Notes: generated from the letters alone by a model not told the origin. Positions 46,266 through 57,407 are shown, counted from the stretch's first letter. The stretch: 64,000 nucleotides of DNA from Brachionus plicatilis (GCA_010279815.1 QEOQ01000533.1:300778-364777); one strand, 5' to 3'. Translations and numbers: made by a program.

Positions 46266-46493
46266 AAAGATGACTTTTTTGAAGTATTGAAGAAGTAAAT
46301 TGACCAGGTTGATACCGGAAAGTTTAGACAGCAATTCTGATACTGTCATGATAGCGTGTTTAAGTACGACTGATTCCAATATCGAGGAAAGATTGAACAC
46401 GCATTGATATGCGAACAAGGCAAAAAAGTTAAAAAAAAGCCCATTGTAAACATTGATCCTCAGATGGCTGAACCCAACACCCTGAGACATTAA
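46266..46493 (+). pseudogene. chromokinesin (KIF4-like) motor-domain fragment
   Basis: Plus strand reads [19 protein letters not shown] then [20 protein letters not shown], a stop, YANKAKKLKK, and after a frame change KPIVNIDPQMAEPNTLRH. This is colinear with the end of a kinesin motor: YRDSKLTR, DSLGGNS, TVMIACVSP, NVEETLNTL, YANRARKIKN, and the neck-linker KPIVN-DPQ-AE wording characteristic of the KIF4 group. It is dead: TGA replaces Arg in YRDSKL, TGA replaces the codon before YAN, and a frameshift lies in the A8 run at 46431-46438. One exon-sized piece only, with no parent gene in this window. Confidence 0.8.
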
Positions 46494-46495
46494 AT

Positions 46496-46707
46496 CTTTT
46501 CCACCAATTTTGGACCATTTTATTTTAGCTTGTTTTTTTCCCTTACTTTGTTCTGTAGCCCAAGACTTTTTAAAATTCAAAATAAATATCATCGGGATGG
46601 ACATAATCTTGAATTACTTTAGAATCAAATTATCAAAGCTATTTTTTGTTTGATAGTTTTCCTTTTAAGGAATTATTGTTTGTAAGGTCATATATTTTTG
46701 AAATCGC
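46496..46707. repeat. ~215-bp direct repeat, right copy
   Basis: Near-identical to 46049-46262 and immediately downstream of the kinesin fragment, so the fragment is exactly framed by the two repeats. Confidence 0.85.
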
Positions 46708-47457
46708 GTTTCTCTCGATCTATTCTTAGTTTACCATTTAAGCCTGTACAAGTTTTTTCAAATTCAATCATTATTATAATAAAACCGGAAAATTCTGTTT
46801 TTTTTTCTATATGTGACTTTACTTTTTATTTACAAAGAATGCATTTAAATATTCCTTGCCATTAATTAATCGGATAAATACTTTTTAGAAGATCCAAATC
46901 GATTAAATTTCAATTTCAAAATACATTTAACTCCACACATCAAAAATTTCTGGGTTTTTAGATAGATAAATCTACGAAAATTTAGGCAACCTTACCCTAA
47001 CCCATTTCTTTAAGACGACCTCCAATATTTTTAGCACTTTTTTTGAACTCTACTTAGTCTAATTTACCAGAAAAATTGGTTAAAATTGTCAAATAAAAAC
47101 TTTTCTAACTAGGGTTAGCTGCTATGGTTATTTGGAAAAGTCGACCAATTTTCAGACGTTCTAATGGACTTTTAGAATCTGGACAGAAGACAGACAGACA
47201 GACATAAACGATTATCGTTATACCTAGTTTTTAGATAGATAAATCTACGAAAATCAAGTCAACCCTATTGTTTGTTATAAAATATTTTTTTTTGAGTGCT
47301 TAATATGAGATTAAGTTAAATTATTTTAGAAAAGAAACAATTAAATAAAAATAAACATTAATAAATATAATAAATCTAAAATGGATTATTCAACTTTATT
47401 CAATTATTAAACAAAATTGTAAATTAAAATAGGAAAACTAACAGTACAAAAATCCTT
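46708..47457. other. spacer with repeated TAGATAGATAAATCTACG block and GACA microsatellite
   Basis: TTTTTAGATAGATAAATCTA lies at 46957 and 47227 (270 apart), so it brackets a segment containing (GACA)n-like GAAGACAGACAGACAGACAT at 47184. This looks like a small dispersed repeat with duplicated ends; no gene seen. Confidence 0.45.
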
Positions 47458-47510
47458 GTATTTAATTTATTTTTAACATCGCCAAGTCTGGCGTAATTTT
47501 ATGAATAAAT
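47458..47510. repeat. family-H dispersed repeat, copy 2 (inverse)
   Basis: AACATCGCCAAGTCTGGCG followed by TAATTTTATGAATAAAT, the complement of the 26.55-kb copy. Confidence 0.45.
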
Positions 47511-47852
47511 AATAATTATAATAATTATTAAATCTAATTGATCAAAATCTAGAAACTTTTATTGACAATATAGAAAAAGAAGAAGAAAAACAAAAAAAAG
47601 GAAGAATAACGCAACTGGAAATGCAAAATACAATTGGTTAAAGTAAACTAAAAAATAACGAAGAGGAAACCAGAAAAAATAAAGTTAATAAATCTTCCAA
47701 TTATTCGATCTGGACCGAAGCAGAAATGATTTTTCATTTTAAATCGAAAAGCTTAATAAGAGAAAGCGTTGAGAGGAAAAAATTACTTATAGGTCAAAAC
47801 ATGGTCATTGGTTTTTCGAAGCAATATCGTTCTACAAAAAAAATGTGTGACT
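47493..47852 (+). pseudogene. ORF remnant with Myb/SANT-like WTEAE start
   Basis: Plus-strand frame: NLETFIDNIEKEEEKQKKGR, LEMQNTIG, a TAA, then KLKNNEEETRKNKVNKSSNY, SIWTEAEMIFHFKSKSLIRE and IGFSKQYRSTKKMCD to TAG at 47850. It is richer in meaningful residues than random A/T DNA. The WTEAE start is reminiscent of Myb/SANT-like domains in transposon proteins, but I cannot assign it. Confidence 0.4.
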
Positions 47853-48109
47853 AGTAATCAAAGCAAAAAAACAAATTGCAAGATGATAATTTTGTTGAAA
47901 AAAAAGTAAAATTTTCGCTTTTGTATTTTCAAATTTTTAAATTTTTAATACTTTAAATTTTTAATTTTTTTTTAGTTTCTTTTCTTTTATTATTTTCTTT
48001 GAATTATTTATTTAGAAATTCATTTGGAGGTTAAAAAAGGTTTATAAAAATTATAAGAACAATTTTATTTTAGTTAATATAATCATAAAAATTGCTAATT
48101 TGCTAACTT

Positions 48110-49730
48110 AGCAATAAATGCTGGCGATCCCTCTTTCGGAAAGCAGCCGATCGTGATCCACTACCGGAGGACCATACTCATGCTCTATTACGGCTCCTGA
48201 GTATCTTCCTAGTTTTTCCAACTTAAATTAATGGCTTTCTTTTCTTATCTTTTTTTTTAAATCATTGATAAAATACGGTAACATTTTCTCATTGGTTAAA
48301 ATATTCATGTACCGGGTCGTATTTTCGCAATGGCCAATCGAAATCTTCATAGGCTTCTCTAATTTGGTTTGAATCATTAAAAAATTCATCAATTATCTTA
48401 TCGCAGTATTCAATACTCTCTTCAATATTTGGCTCTAGATATCATTTAAGTTTGTTTCTGAGTAATATTTTTTCAAATTTTAGAATTAGCCTTCTGGTCA
48501 ACCGTCTGTCTGAATCTTCCAGCCAACTATGGTCAACCCATATAGCAGAAGTGACCGTTCGTGACAACATGACTTTATATGTACCAAATAGCAGAACTCC
48601 TTGTTTTGCGTTTCTTTCTTAATGACTATTTTTCTAGCCATTTTTGACCATGATCTGTCCATTTCGCATTTGTAATAAATACAGTTAAATAATAAAACAA
48701 AAAAAATTTTCTTCTAAGTTTATATCAATTACTTCCTCTACCATTTTTGTTTTATTGTTATACTCAATCGATGTCCTTTAAATAGAATCACTAATTCAAA
48801 TTTATCTCCAAGTAACAGTAACAAGTAACAAGTAAACAAGTTTGTGTATTTTTTCATATTGTTCTTTATAGTAGTTGATTCTTCTTTCCCTTTGTTGTTC
48901 TATATTTTCATAGCTAGTTCTCAACCGAGTAAGCAGCTTTATTTTATAATCATATTTACCTTCAGTATCATCTGTCTCAGCATTTCTTGCTTTACCAAAC
49001 ATAAGACCACAAGGCAAAACTGCATCTCGCCCATACAACAAAAGAAAAGGGTGTTTCCTTAATAGTCATATTAATGGTAACTCTGTATGCGAATAAAATG
49101 TCATCGATTAATTCATCCCAGTTATTTTGACTTTCCTTAACTAAAATTACAAGTGCGCTTGACAGGAATCTGTTAAATCTCATGGTATTCCCGTTAGTTT
49201 GCGGATGTTAGCTACTGCATTCCAGCTTATTAATACTGAACTTCTTGCAAAGTGTTTAAAACAAATTCGAGGTAAATTGAGTTCCCTGATCTGTTAATAC
49301 TTTGCTTGGGCATCCATGTCGCGTAATTATCTCAGAGTAGAATTTTCTAGCCACCTCTTCAGCCTCATATTCAACAAATGGATATGAAACTTGATTTGGC
49401 TGGAACATTCCATTTTTAACTGGTTGACTTGGTTTAACTCGATTAACTTAAACAAGCGCTTACTCATCTCCTTATATCTGAATACATACACTGCCAGTGA
49501 AACTTATCTTTTAGGTGATGAAACATCTTGTCACGACCTACATGAGCTAATGCTTTTTGATGATAGTTTTCTAGTAAAACAGGTATTAATTGTTGTGGGA
49601 CAGCTAACAGGAGTCCTTTTTCTTCGTCCTTTTTCGAGTATCTAGTCTTTGAATTTGAACCTAAGGGAGTAGTTTGAGTTATTGTCTCTCTAAAGACTGT
49701 TGAAAATAGAATGTAAGGAGGGATCCTTAG
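48110..49730 (-). pseudogene. Ty3/gypsy retrotransposon integrase relic
   Basis: On the minus strand, from high to low coordinates: the zinc-binding region (VPQQLIPVLLENYHQKALAH), GRDKMFHHLKDKFHW, integrase core EEVARKFYSEIITRHGCPSK, VLTDQGTQFTSNLF with the core Asp, then HPQTNGN..RFNRFLSSAL, NNWDELIDDILFAYRV, KETPF and LLYGRDAVLP. The C-terminal region then runs down to about 48110 (REAYEDFDWPLRKYDPVHEY). The order is exactly that of gypsy integrases. Several stops and a frameshift near 49040 disable it. No LTR is seen immediately next to it. Confidence 0.85.
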
Positions 49731-50884
49731 CCTGCTCTTCTATGATGTCGAAATTTAGAATGGAACTGTCCTCTATTCCATGTTGAATATTCCCTACTAA
49801 CAAGTAAGGATTAGTGCTTGATATCGAAAACATCGAACGATAAAAATAATATATCGAAATTGTCCGAAGGTATCGATATTTTATCGATATCGTCTAAAGG
49901 ATATAATAATTTGCCAAGAGTTCAACTAAATTATTTGATTTTTTAAATTCAATTTTAATTAACTATACTTTATACAAAAACTAATATATAATTAAATACA
50001 AAATTAAAATTAAATACTGAATTTAATTATTTCAATAAAAAAAATTCCTCATTTTAAAAAATTTTTAATAATACATAAGATTTTATTGAATTAATTTTTC
50101 ATTTTTTAGGATTAATGATTACATATATAAAAAAAAATTTATTAAATTTTATTCGTTTTTTATTTTTATTCATTATCTTATTATTTAAAATTTCAGCGAT
50201 TCTCTAAAAAACTCTCATAATACTTTTACATGATGTCAAAAAGTTAGGAAGTAAAACGTAGAAAATTATATACATGAATAAAAAAAATATTCCCACGCTC
50301 AATTAAAATAGTGATAAATTTTATATAATGTGTCAATTAAGAATAATTAAACAAAAAAAAATCAAAAATATTTTTGAAGTTTCAATTGATTCAAAGTGCC
50401 GAAACTGAGTTTAGTAACCTAGATAATTTTTTTGTATAACAATATTCCGTTTCCGTTAAACGGTTATGTTTGCAAGATAGTTGAGTCAAGTTTGTTTTTT
50501 TTTGAAGATAATTATAAATTAATCAAAAGTAATTGTTCAATTTTTTTTCGGCGATTGATTCTTATTAAAGAAAATGGTAATAATAAATAATAAATAAAAT
50601 AAAATAAATAAAATAATTGGCATTACATTTTTGGCGATAGATTACTATAAATCAAACTTAAATGAGGCGAAATTTTTTTTTTCTTATTTTTGCTATATTT
50701 TTGTCATTTAAATAAAATAAAACATAAATTCAAAAAAGTAAAACCATAAATTTGTTCAGAATTTTTTCCAGCTTTGTTTAAAAAAAAAAAGTAATGTATT
50801 TAGTAATCCCTGGGACTACATACTATTTAACTCAAAAAAGTGTTCTCTTTGGCTTTTTTCTATGAAGCCCGGTCATTCAAAAAA

Positions 50885-51051
50885 TGAAAAAATTCAATTT
50901 TCACAAAAAATAAAAATTTTATAACAATAACTAACTTAATTTTCATAACGAACTGGAATTCAAAACTAATTGACATTTTAAAGCTTTTAGAAATATTTTT
51001 GATTTGTCAAATAAGTGGGGGTCAGTATTTTAGTAGGCCCCTAATATAATG
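50885..51051. repeat. family-D right-arm fragment, copy 3
   Basis: Ends GGGGGTCAGTATTTTAGTAG GCCCC and resembles the right arm of the copies at 4.1 and 10.5 kb, more diverged. The left end is missing. Confidence 0.5.
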
Positions 51052-51610
51052 TCAAATAAATTCAAAATTAAACAACTTTTGTTAATTAAATAATACAATA
51101 AAAAATTTGCAAAAAATGATTTCCAAAAAAAAACAGTTTATTTAATTTATTTGACATTATTTTTTGGCAAACGATCTAAATTCTCAGGTAAACGGGATAT
51201 TCACTCAAATGGGTTATTTTAGGGTGAAACCCTATTTACTTCACATATTAAGTAATTGCCCATTGTTACAATTTTCATAAAAAATTGAATCTCAGATTAA
51301 ATCCAGAGAATGTTTACTTGAGAATCAGTGCAAAAATACACTAGAATACGCCGAATCTTAATAGAAACTAGAAACTCAATTTTATTTTTTTTAAATAAAT
51401 TTGAATTCTTCACTATTTTCATGCTTTTAAAAAATTGTATGAAGATTTTTATTAAAAGATAAAAAAAAACACCATTTATTTTATAATAAAAAATATCAAA
51501 ATGAATTTTTATATTTTTTGGTTCTTTAAATAGATCAAACTGACGCCAATAAATAAGTTAGTTTATTTCTCGATCCAAGTTTTCTTCCACTTTTTTTTGA
51601 GTAGCTTTTG
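51052..51610. other. AT-rich interior of the hAT-bounded region
   Basis: No supported ORF or repeat. Confidence 0.35.
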
Positions 51611-51940
51611 TAGGCAACTTGAAGTTCATGATCATGATCAAATGATCAAAACTTAATTGACTATATTCTTAATAAAAATGATCAAATTAGCCTTTTTAAA
51701 TTTTTTTCAACTTAAAATAAAATGTTTACTATTTTAATTTAAAGAAACAAAACTTTTTTTTAATAATTGATCTTTAATTGATTCTTTTAAATTTTTATTT
51801 GAAAACTTTAAAGACGAATTTAAAATCCATATTTAAGTACATCCAAATTATGGCTTTAAATGATATTTTTGATATTAATTAATATATATTACGGTGAAAC
51901 AAAGTTAAATTTAGATTGAGATGGTATTGTGAAATTTCAA
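51611..51940. mobile_element. family-B element, copy 4 (left half only)
   Basis: Starts GGCAACTTGAAGTTCATGAT and follows copy 3 (26939) for about 320 bases, then joins a family-M piece. No right terminus is found, so it is truncated at the junction. Confidence 0.6.
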
Positions 51941-52095
51941 ACACAAATTGAACAAAAATTCTTAATTTTTTAATAAATTAAAATTAAAGTTAATAAATAA
52001 TATTAGAAAAAATAATGAGAAAAATTATTTTAGGCAAAAAAGGTGCAACAAATTATGTTGCACTTTGCTGCAGTATTTTTTCTAATATTTTAATC
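51941..52095. repeat. family-M piece, copy 2, fused to a Helitron fragment
   Basis: Shares AAATTGAACAAAAATTC, the arms, and the loop GGCAAAAAAGGTGCAACAAA..GTTGCAC with 21127-21458, then runs directly into helicase coding sequence. Confidence 0.55.
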
Positions 52096-52527
52096 GCAAT
52101 ATATAAGTTAAAAGGTAAATATGTTCATATTCCAAGGGTACCATTAATACCATCCGATTCAGGTCTTCCGTTTGACTTCAAGCGAACACAATTCCCAGTA
52201 AGACCTGCTTTTGCTATTTCTATCAATTAATCGCAAGGTCAAACATTGAAAAGGGTAGGAGTGTACCTTGAAAATCGGGTATTCAGTCACGGACAACTTT
52301 ACGTAGCCCTTTCAAGGGTATCTGACTTTGACGATATTACTATAACATTACCGAAAGGCACAAGGAATCCAGTTTTTTATGATGTTTTTAATAATGTTAA
52401 AATGTAACTTTTTTATTTTTATTAATTGTAAATAGTCTTTTTTATAAATTGTAAATAAAATTCATTTGTACAATAACTTTTTTTGTTTACTATCGCTTAT
52501 GACGTTTACCATAGTGGGGGTTTCTAG
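52096..52527 (+). pseudogene. Helitron Rep/helicase C-terminal fragment and 3' end
   Basis: Encodes VHIPRVPLIPSDSGLPFDFK, RTQFPVRPAFAISIN, TAA at 52228, then SQGQTLKRVGVYLENRVFSH, GQLYVALSRVSDFDDITITL and RNPVFYDV, ending at 52407. This is the last part of the Helitron Pif1-type helicase, with the SQGQTL and YVALSRV motifs. The stop replaces the Lys before SQGQ. The CTAG at 52524-52527 followed by T would be a possible Helitron 3' end, although I see no convincing hairpin before it. Confidence 0.82.
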
Positions 52528-52559
52528 TTTTTTTTTAAAGAAGAAATCTGCATTCTGTT

Positions 52560-52880
52560 TTACTTTAGATTATATTTTCAATTTTGTTTTAGGAATAATG
52601 ATGATCCAAAGACTGTAGCCTTTAATATAAAATAGTCTCTCAGATGGTATACTTGTAGCTTGTGAACAAAATAGACGCTTTATTATTTTAAATGAAATTG
52701 GACGCTCTTTTTCTTTCGAAAAATTTAAGATATCTTTATCACGATCTATTGTTATTAAGAGAGACTCTGATATTTCTTTGGCTAAACCTTTTTTTCTGTC
52801 ATTATTTAATTTGAGGAATTGAAATCAAAGACTTGTAGGGATTTTTTTTTCCGGAACCAGAAATGGAGTATCAACAAATC
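52560..52880 (-). pseudogene. hAT transposase C-terminal dimerisation region
   Basis: Minus-strand frame: RDKDILNFSKEKERPISFKI, IKRLFCSQATSIPSERLFY and IKGYSLW. The ATSIPSERLF string is the hallmark of the hAT C-terminal dimerisation domain. It belongs with the N-terminal part at 53351-53860. Confidence 0.8.
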
Positions 52881-53339
52881 TATCGATTTTGCATAATTTG
52901 TGTTTATTAGCGTAGCCTTTTATAAATTTTATTGATGAAGCAATATGTTTTTTTGCATCAGCACAGGAAAATCTTGAAAATTTTTTTTACCTTGAGTTAT
53001 TGAAATTAAAAATTGAAAAGAAGGAGATTTATTTAAAAGCGATTTCATAAATAAGGAAAATTAAAATAAATCTAACCAAACACTCAAAATTAAGGATTTA
53101 GCTTATTAAATATTTCTAATCTTGTATAATTTTCATACAAAACATTATTTTATTATAAAATATTAAAATTTTTTACCAGCCAACATATTTTTTAAAAGTC
53201 ACAAGTCAAGTTAAAATCAAGGGTTTGACTTGTTTAAAAAATTTTAGAATTACAAGTCATAAATTTTTTATTTCTGTAAGATGCATGTGATTTATTTGTA
53301 AAATCTTTTTGAGCATAATTATATTTTTTTTTTTTATTA

Positions 53340-53860
53340 ATAAACTCACTTTAAAAGAATATAACGATACTTGCCATATTTTCCAATTCTTTTCGAATTT
53401 CTAGGGTCGCTTTTAAAAAGAATTTATCAAGTAAAACATTGGAAATGTAGTGGAAACTTTGCAACTTATATTTTGGACAAAGATAATAAAGTAATCGTTT
53501 GAAATGAAAATTTTGTAAAATAGAAAACGGAAGAAAACCACTAATAATAATATTCAATACACACTGGTTTGCTTCATTTGTTGTGTTTTCACTTAGTGAC
53601 ACTAAATAATTACTAGAAGATTTCTCTGTATCTCGGTCAGTATCGTCAAGAATAAGTAAATGAGATCTTAAATGATTAGGAATAGCACTGGTCCCAGCAA
53701 AAACTGCTTGATGGTAACAACTTTCGAAATGGCATTTATAGAACCATTTTAATTCATTGATTCCGTTAATTATAAGTTCTTTTGAAACTTTCAAGCATAT
53801 TTCCAAACAGGCGATTTAAGTTTAATAAGCGAGTTTTCTCCAGACATTTTTAAATTATTT
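53340..53860 (-). pseudogene. hAT transposase N-terminal region with BED-type finger
   Basis: Minus-strand residues SPVWKY (just before a stop near 53806), then FYKCHFESC and IPNHLRSHL give a BED zinc finger (W, CxxxxC, HxxxxH). Downstream QCVLNIIISGFLPFSILQNF and KRLLYYLCPKY..SFHYISNVLLDKFF match the start of hAT catalytic regions (lPF..ve...F..l...l.P.Y.lps). A stop near the start and a missing middle make it inactive. Confidence 0.75.
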
Positions 53861-54040
53861 ATTTAAATTGGAAAAAGACAAGAAAATGCATAAGTGTAAG
53901 TTTTTTTCTAAAAATTTAATAAATATAATAGAGAAGACAATGTTTTTTACAAAACATTAAAAAAATTAATTAAAGTTTAAAATTTATATTAACAAATCTG
54001 TAATTTAAGTAAATTTTCCAGAACAGTTAATTAATTATTT

Positions 54041-54160
54041 TCGATACCTTTAGACGATATCGATAATATATCGATACCTTTAGATGATATCGATAATATA
54101 TCGATACCTTTAGATCATAACGATAATATATCGATACCTTTAGATCATATCGATTTTGAA
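54041..54160. repeat. 30-bp x4 subterminal tandem repeat of the hAT element
   Basis: TCGATACCTTTAGA begins at 54041, 54071, 54101 and 54131, exactly 30 apart, each followed by a GATATCGATAATATA-type stretch. A single inverse copy lies at 49878-49905. Arrays of subterminal motifs are usual transposase binding sites in hAT elements. Confidence 0.85.
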
Positions 54161-54174
54161 AATATCGATGTGAT

Positions 54175-54829
54175 CTAATTTTTTCAATATTAAAATACCT
54201 ATACTAGAAATTTACTTTTAAAATTACAACCCCCCCGTTTTCTCTTTAAAACAGTAGTTGCAGTGGTCGCCAGATGTTTTGTTGTTTGTTTGTAGGGTTT
54301 CTTGTAGGGTGGGGAGAATTAATTGACAAGAAGCTGGTTTGTTTTAGTTTGTTTATTAATCTAAAATTGATAATGAAAACGGCCGTTCTAAAGCCAGTTT
54401 AGAGTTTGGAAGAGAAAGATAGAAATCGGATAATGTAAATAGTTTGTGAATAGAGTTTCTTTCGTTAGTTGGTTTTATTTATATTAAGATTGTAAGCTTA
54501 GGAAATAAGTTATTATACATAATTAGTGTTGTGTGTTTTATAGAAGTTATGTAAGGAGTGTAAATATGAAAATAGTTTAAATAATATTTTTGTTTAATGT
54601 TTAGCGAGCATAACAAAATCTACTCTTGTGGTTGCTACACCACATAATTTTTCTGTGAAGAATCGAATTTTTTTTCAAAAACTATGAATTTTTCATTATT
54701 AGTCCATTTAAAAAATAAGCATTTTATATTATAAGCTCATTTAAATTAATAAATAATATTTTTTTACCGTATTTCTAATTTTTTCAATATTAAAATACCT
54801 ATACAAGAAATTTACTTTTTAAATTACAA
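54175..54829. repeat. 55-bp direct repeats exactly 600 bp apart
   Basis: CTAATTTTTTCAATATTAAA..ATTACAA lies at 54175-54229 and again at 54775-54829, with only a few differences. The pair brackets the gypsy-like LTR and its short internal remnant; segment J copy 2 starts at the right copy. Confidence 0.8.
54275..54639 (-). mobile_element. probable Ty3/gypsy LTR (365 bp) with primer-binding-site remnant
   Basis: On the minus strand it begins TGTAGCAACCACAAGAG and ends AACAACAAAACA (TG..CA). It is followed at once by TCTGGCGACCACTGCAACTA, a TGG-type primer binding position, and about 35 bases of leader. Composition (GTTTGT-rich, no ORF) suits an LTR. The only retroelement coding nearby on the same strand is the gypsy integrase at 48.1-49.7 kb, so they may derive from one element, but that is inference. 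Confidence 0.55.
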
Positions 54830-55497
54830 AAGCTCCTTGAGTATTCATCGACACTTGTTGTCGGTTTTCAAATACCTTAAAAAATTCATAAGTTTTGTAA
54901 GTTCTTATTATCACTCGTCCTTCTAATCCTTGTTGCTTCCTCAGCATAGATGGCTCATCTGTTGAAGAAATGATAAGTTCGGACATATACGCGTTTTTTT
55001 AAGGTTTTTATTTACTTAGTTTTATTTAAGAGTTTTTATTTAGATTTTTAATTTGATTTTATTTAAGTTTTTATTTATCATTTTTTGCTTATAAAAAATT
55101 TTTTGGAAGATTTGGGGCTCTTTGACGGGAATCATTTATTAAAAAAAAAAAATTCTAATTTTAAATTCATTCTAAATTTATTATGCTCTATTAAAAATTT
55201 TGTACACTATTTTCTTAATTATCAAAACTACTAAACACGTGGCTGAAAGGGAGATTAATTAGCACCCCAAACTGCCCGGGGTCCTCCTCTAACTATTAAT
55301 TTAATAAAAAAAAATTTAACTTTCAATTTTTACTTTATGGTAATTTTCAGTAAAGATTAAATTTGCTTTTTTATTTTGGTCGAACAAGAATTCCAAAGTA
55401 GGTGATAAATAAAAAGAATTATAAAATTAATAATCAATATGGGTACTGAATAAATATTTTGGTGATAATAAGCGTCAATTTGTGCCTTTAAACAAAT
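54830..55497. repeat. segment J, copy 2
   Basis: Nearly identical to 39333-39990, with small indels (a TTAA-type deletion near 54940, A-run length changes). Diverges from copy 1 after AAACAAAT at 55497. Confidence 0.8.
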
Positions 55498-55817
55498 TTT
55501 TTAGGATTATTCATTAAAATAAATCCTAATAAATACCTTTGGAGTCACAATAATAAAAATAACGGGCAGATTCACTATTTTTACGTTCACAAATATTATT
55601 ATATCGACACGCATTAATTTAGTCTCTTTAAAACTTTAAACTCCGGGTTAAAGAAATTCTTTGAGTTTTACATTAAATATATAATTATTTTTCTAATGAG
55701 AATAAGTAAAGTTTATAATTTAAATTTGTTTTTAATATTCGGGTTTAGTCGGTTAGATGAACTATGGAGCACCTATTTAGGGAACAATATTTGTTCTCGG
55801 GTGAACTGAGCTATAGT

Positions 55818-55985
55818 GTTGTACTTAAAACCGCAGAATGGGTACTATTACATCATTTTACGTAATTTTACAAAAATAAATGTAAGATTACGTCAAATTT
55901 AGAATGTAATTTAATATAAGTTTACGTAAAATGATGTAATATTACGTAAAATTACATCATTTCAAGTAAAACACACTAAAGATGC
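55818..55985. repeat. family-K palindromic repeat
   Basis: Arms TTACATCATTTTACGTAATT and AATTACATCAT (complement), with outer AGTGTTGTACTTAAAACCGC and GTAAAACACAC. The left part matches 3893-3960. A TACGTAA-rich, non-coding element. Confidence 0.6.
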
Positions 55986-56517
55986 TTACAGTCAAAAAAT
56001 TGCAATTTTTGAAATCTATGTGGAGAAAGAATCTTTCAAAATTGATTTAAATCGCGAGTTAGTTTTTTTGAACCATTAAAATTTATGAGTAATACCCATT
56101 TTATTGAATTTTTTTCCAAAAAAGCCAAATGTTCTTTTGACTTATGTTTTGGATCATTGTCCTGATGTAGAACAAATACATAATCAAAATTAAATACGCC
56201 AAAAGGCAGTTAAAAGTCTGCAAATATCTTATTATACATTTAGCATTCATGTTATTTTTGAATAACTTTCAATATTAACTTTTATTTTTTTATTAATAAA
56301 AGTAAATTGAACTCACACCATGCTAGCTCAGCAACACCATTGAATAATATCTCACCCCAGGTATTAATATTTGAAGCGAATTTTTAGTAAGATGGTTTAC
56401 TTTGGGGATGTGTAGCTTAAAGTGTCAAAAGGCAAAGTGACGTTTCTGACAGTATAAATTATTTTTTTATATATTATCCCTTAAAAAAAATAAATATAAA
56501 TAACTCCATGAAATAAT
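55986..56517. other. AT-rich sequence, no gene seen
   Basis: No supported ORF or boundary. Confidence 0.35.
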
Positions 56518-57407
56518 TACCGTAAACTCGTGACCATTACTCTTGGAACAATGTCAAAATTTGTGTTTATTCCATACGGAACTAATAGCATCGAAACCAT
56601 GCTATACAATTTTTTTTTTTTTTTTTAGAATAAACCTTGACGTCTGACTTTAAACTAAGAGTAAGCGCATAACTTTGATTTTATTGTTAGACTCAAAAAA
56701 ATGTAGAGTTAAATTCAAAATTAAAAAAAATTAAAAACTAAACTTTATTCTAATTTTTTTATTTATTCTAAGAGTAAAAGTTAAATTCGATTAAAAACTA
56801 AGAATTAAAATTAAATTTAAAATTAAAAAATTCGATTTAAAAGCCAACAAAAACTGTATAAAAATATTTATTTTTTATTTTTCCTAATAATTTTCCCATT
56901 TTCGTCACGAGGTAGCCTTTTTATACCACGTTTCTTTGGTCTTAATTGATTTGAACAAGTTTTGATATTGGAAGTTATTGAAATTTGGGATTAAGCTTGG
57001 CTTGTCTGAAGGTTCAATTCCCTAAGAGTGTTTATTAGGAAAAATAAAAAATAAATATTTTTATACAGTTTTTGTTGGCTTTTAAATCGAATTTTTTAAT
57101 TTTAAATTCAACTTAATTTTTAATCGAATTTAACTTTTACTCTTAGAATAAATACAAAAATTGGAATAAAGTTTAATTTTTAATTTTTTATAATTTCGAA
57201 GTTTATTTAAGTTTATTACAAAATAAATTCGAAATTATTCTAAGAATCAAACTTTTGCGCTTACTCTCTGTTTAAAGTCAGACATCAAGGTTTATTCTAA
57301 AAATAAACAAAAAAATTTTATAACATGGTTTCGATGGTATTAGTTCCGTTTGGAATAAACCCAAATTTTGACATAGTTCCAAGAGTAATGGTCACGAGTT
57401 TACGGTA
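56518..57407. mobile_element. family-L element, copy 1: long-TIR deletion derivative flanked by TA
   Basis: TA|CCGTAAACTCGTGACCAT on the left and the complement GGTCACGAGTTTACGG|TA on the right; arms are complementary for over 250 bases. The TA duplication is typical of the Tc1/mariner/pogo group. The centre (56890-57030, minus strand) keeps SQISITSNIKTCSNQL and KKRGIKRLPRDENG, the C-terminal end of the protein in copy 2. Confidence 0.8.

Larger units (their letters stand above)
49812..54175 (-). mobile_element. hAT-superfamily element, decayed and invaded
   Basis: The left end TAGTGCTTGATATCGAAAAC and the complement of the right end (TAGATCACATCGATATTTTC) are related. Both subterminal zones carry ATCGATATCGTCTAAAGG-type repeats in opposite orientation. 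A minus-strand hAT transposase lies in two parts inside. Other elements (family-D, -B and -M pieces and a Helitron 3' end) sit between the transposase and the left end. The boundaries are approximate, and I found no clean 8-bp target duplication. Confidence 0.6.
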
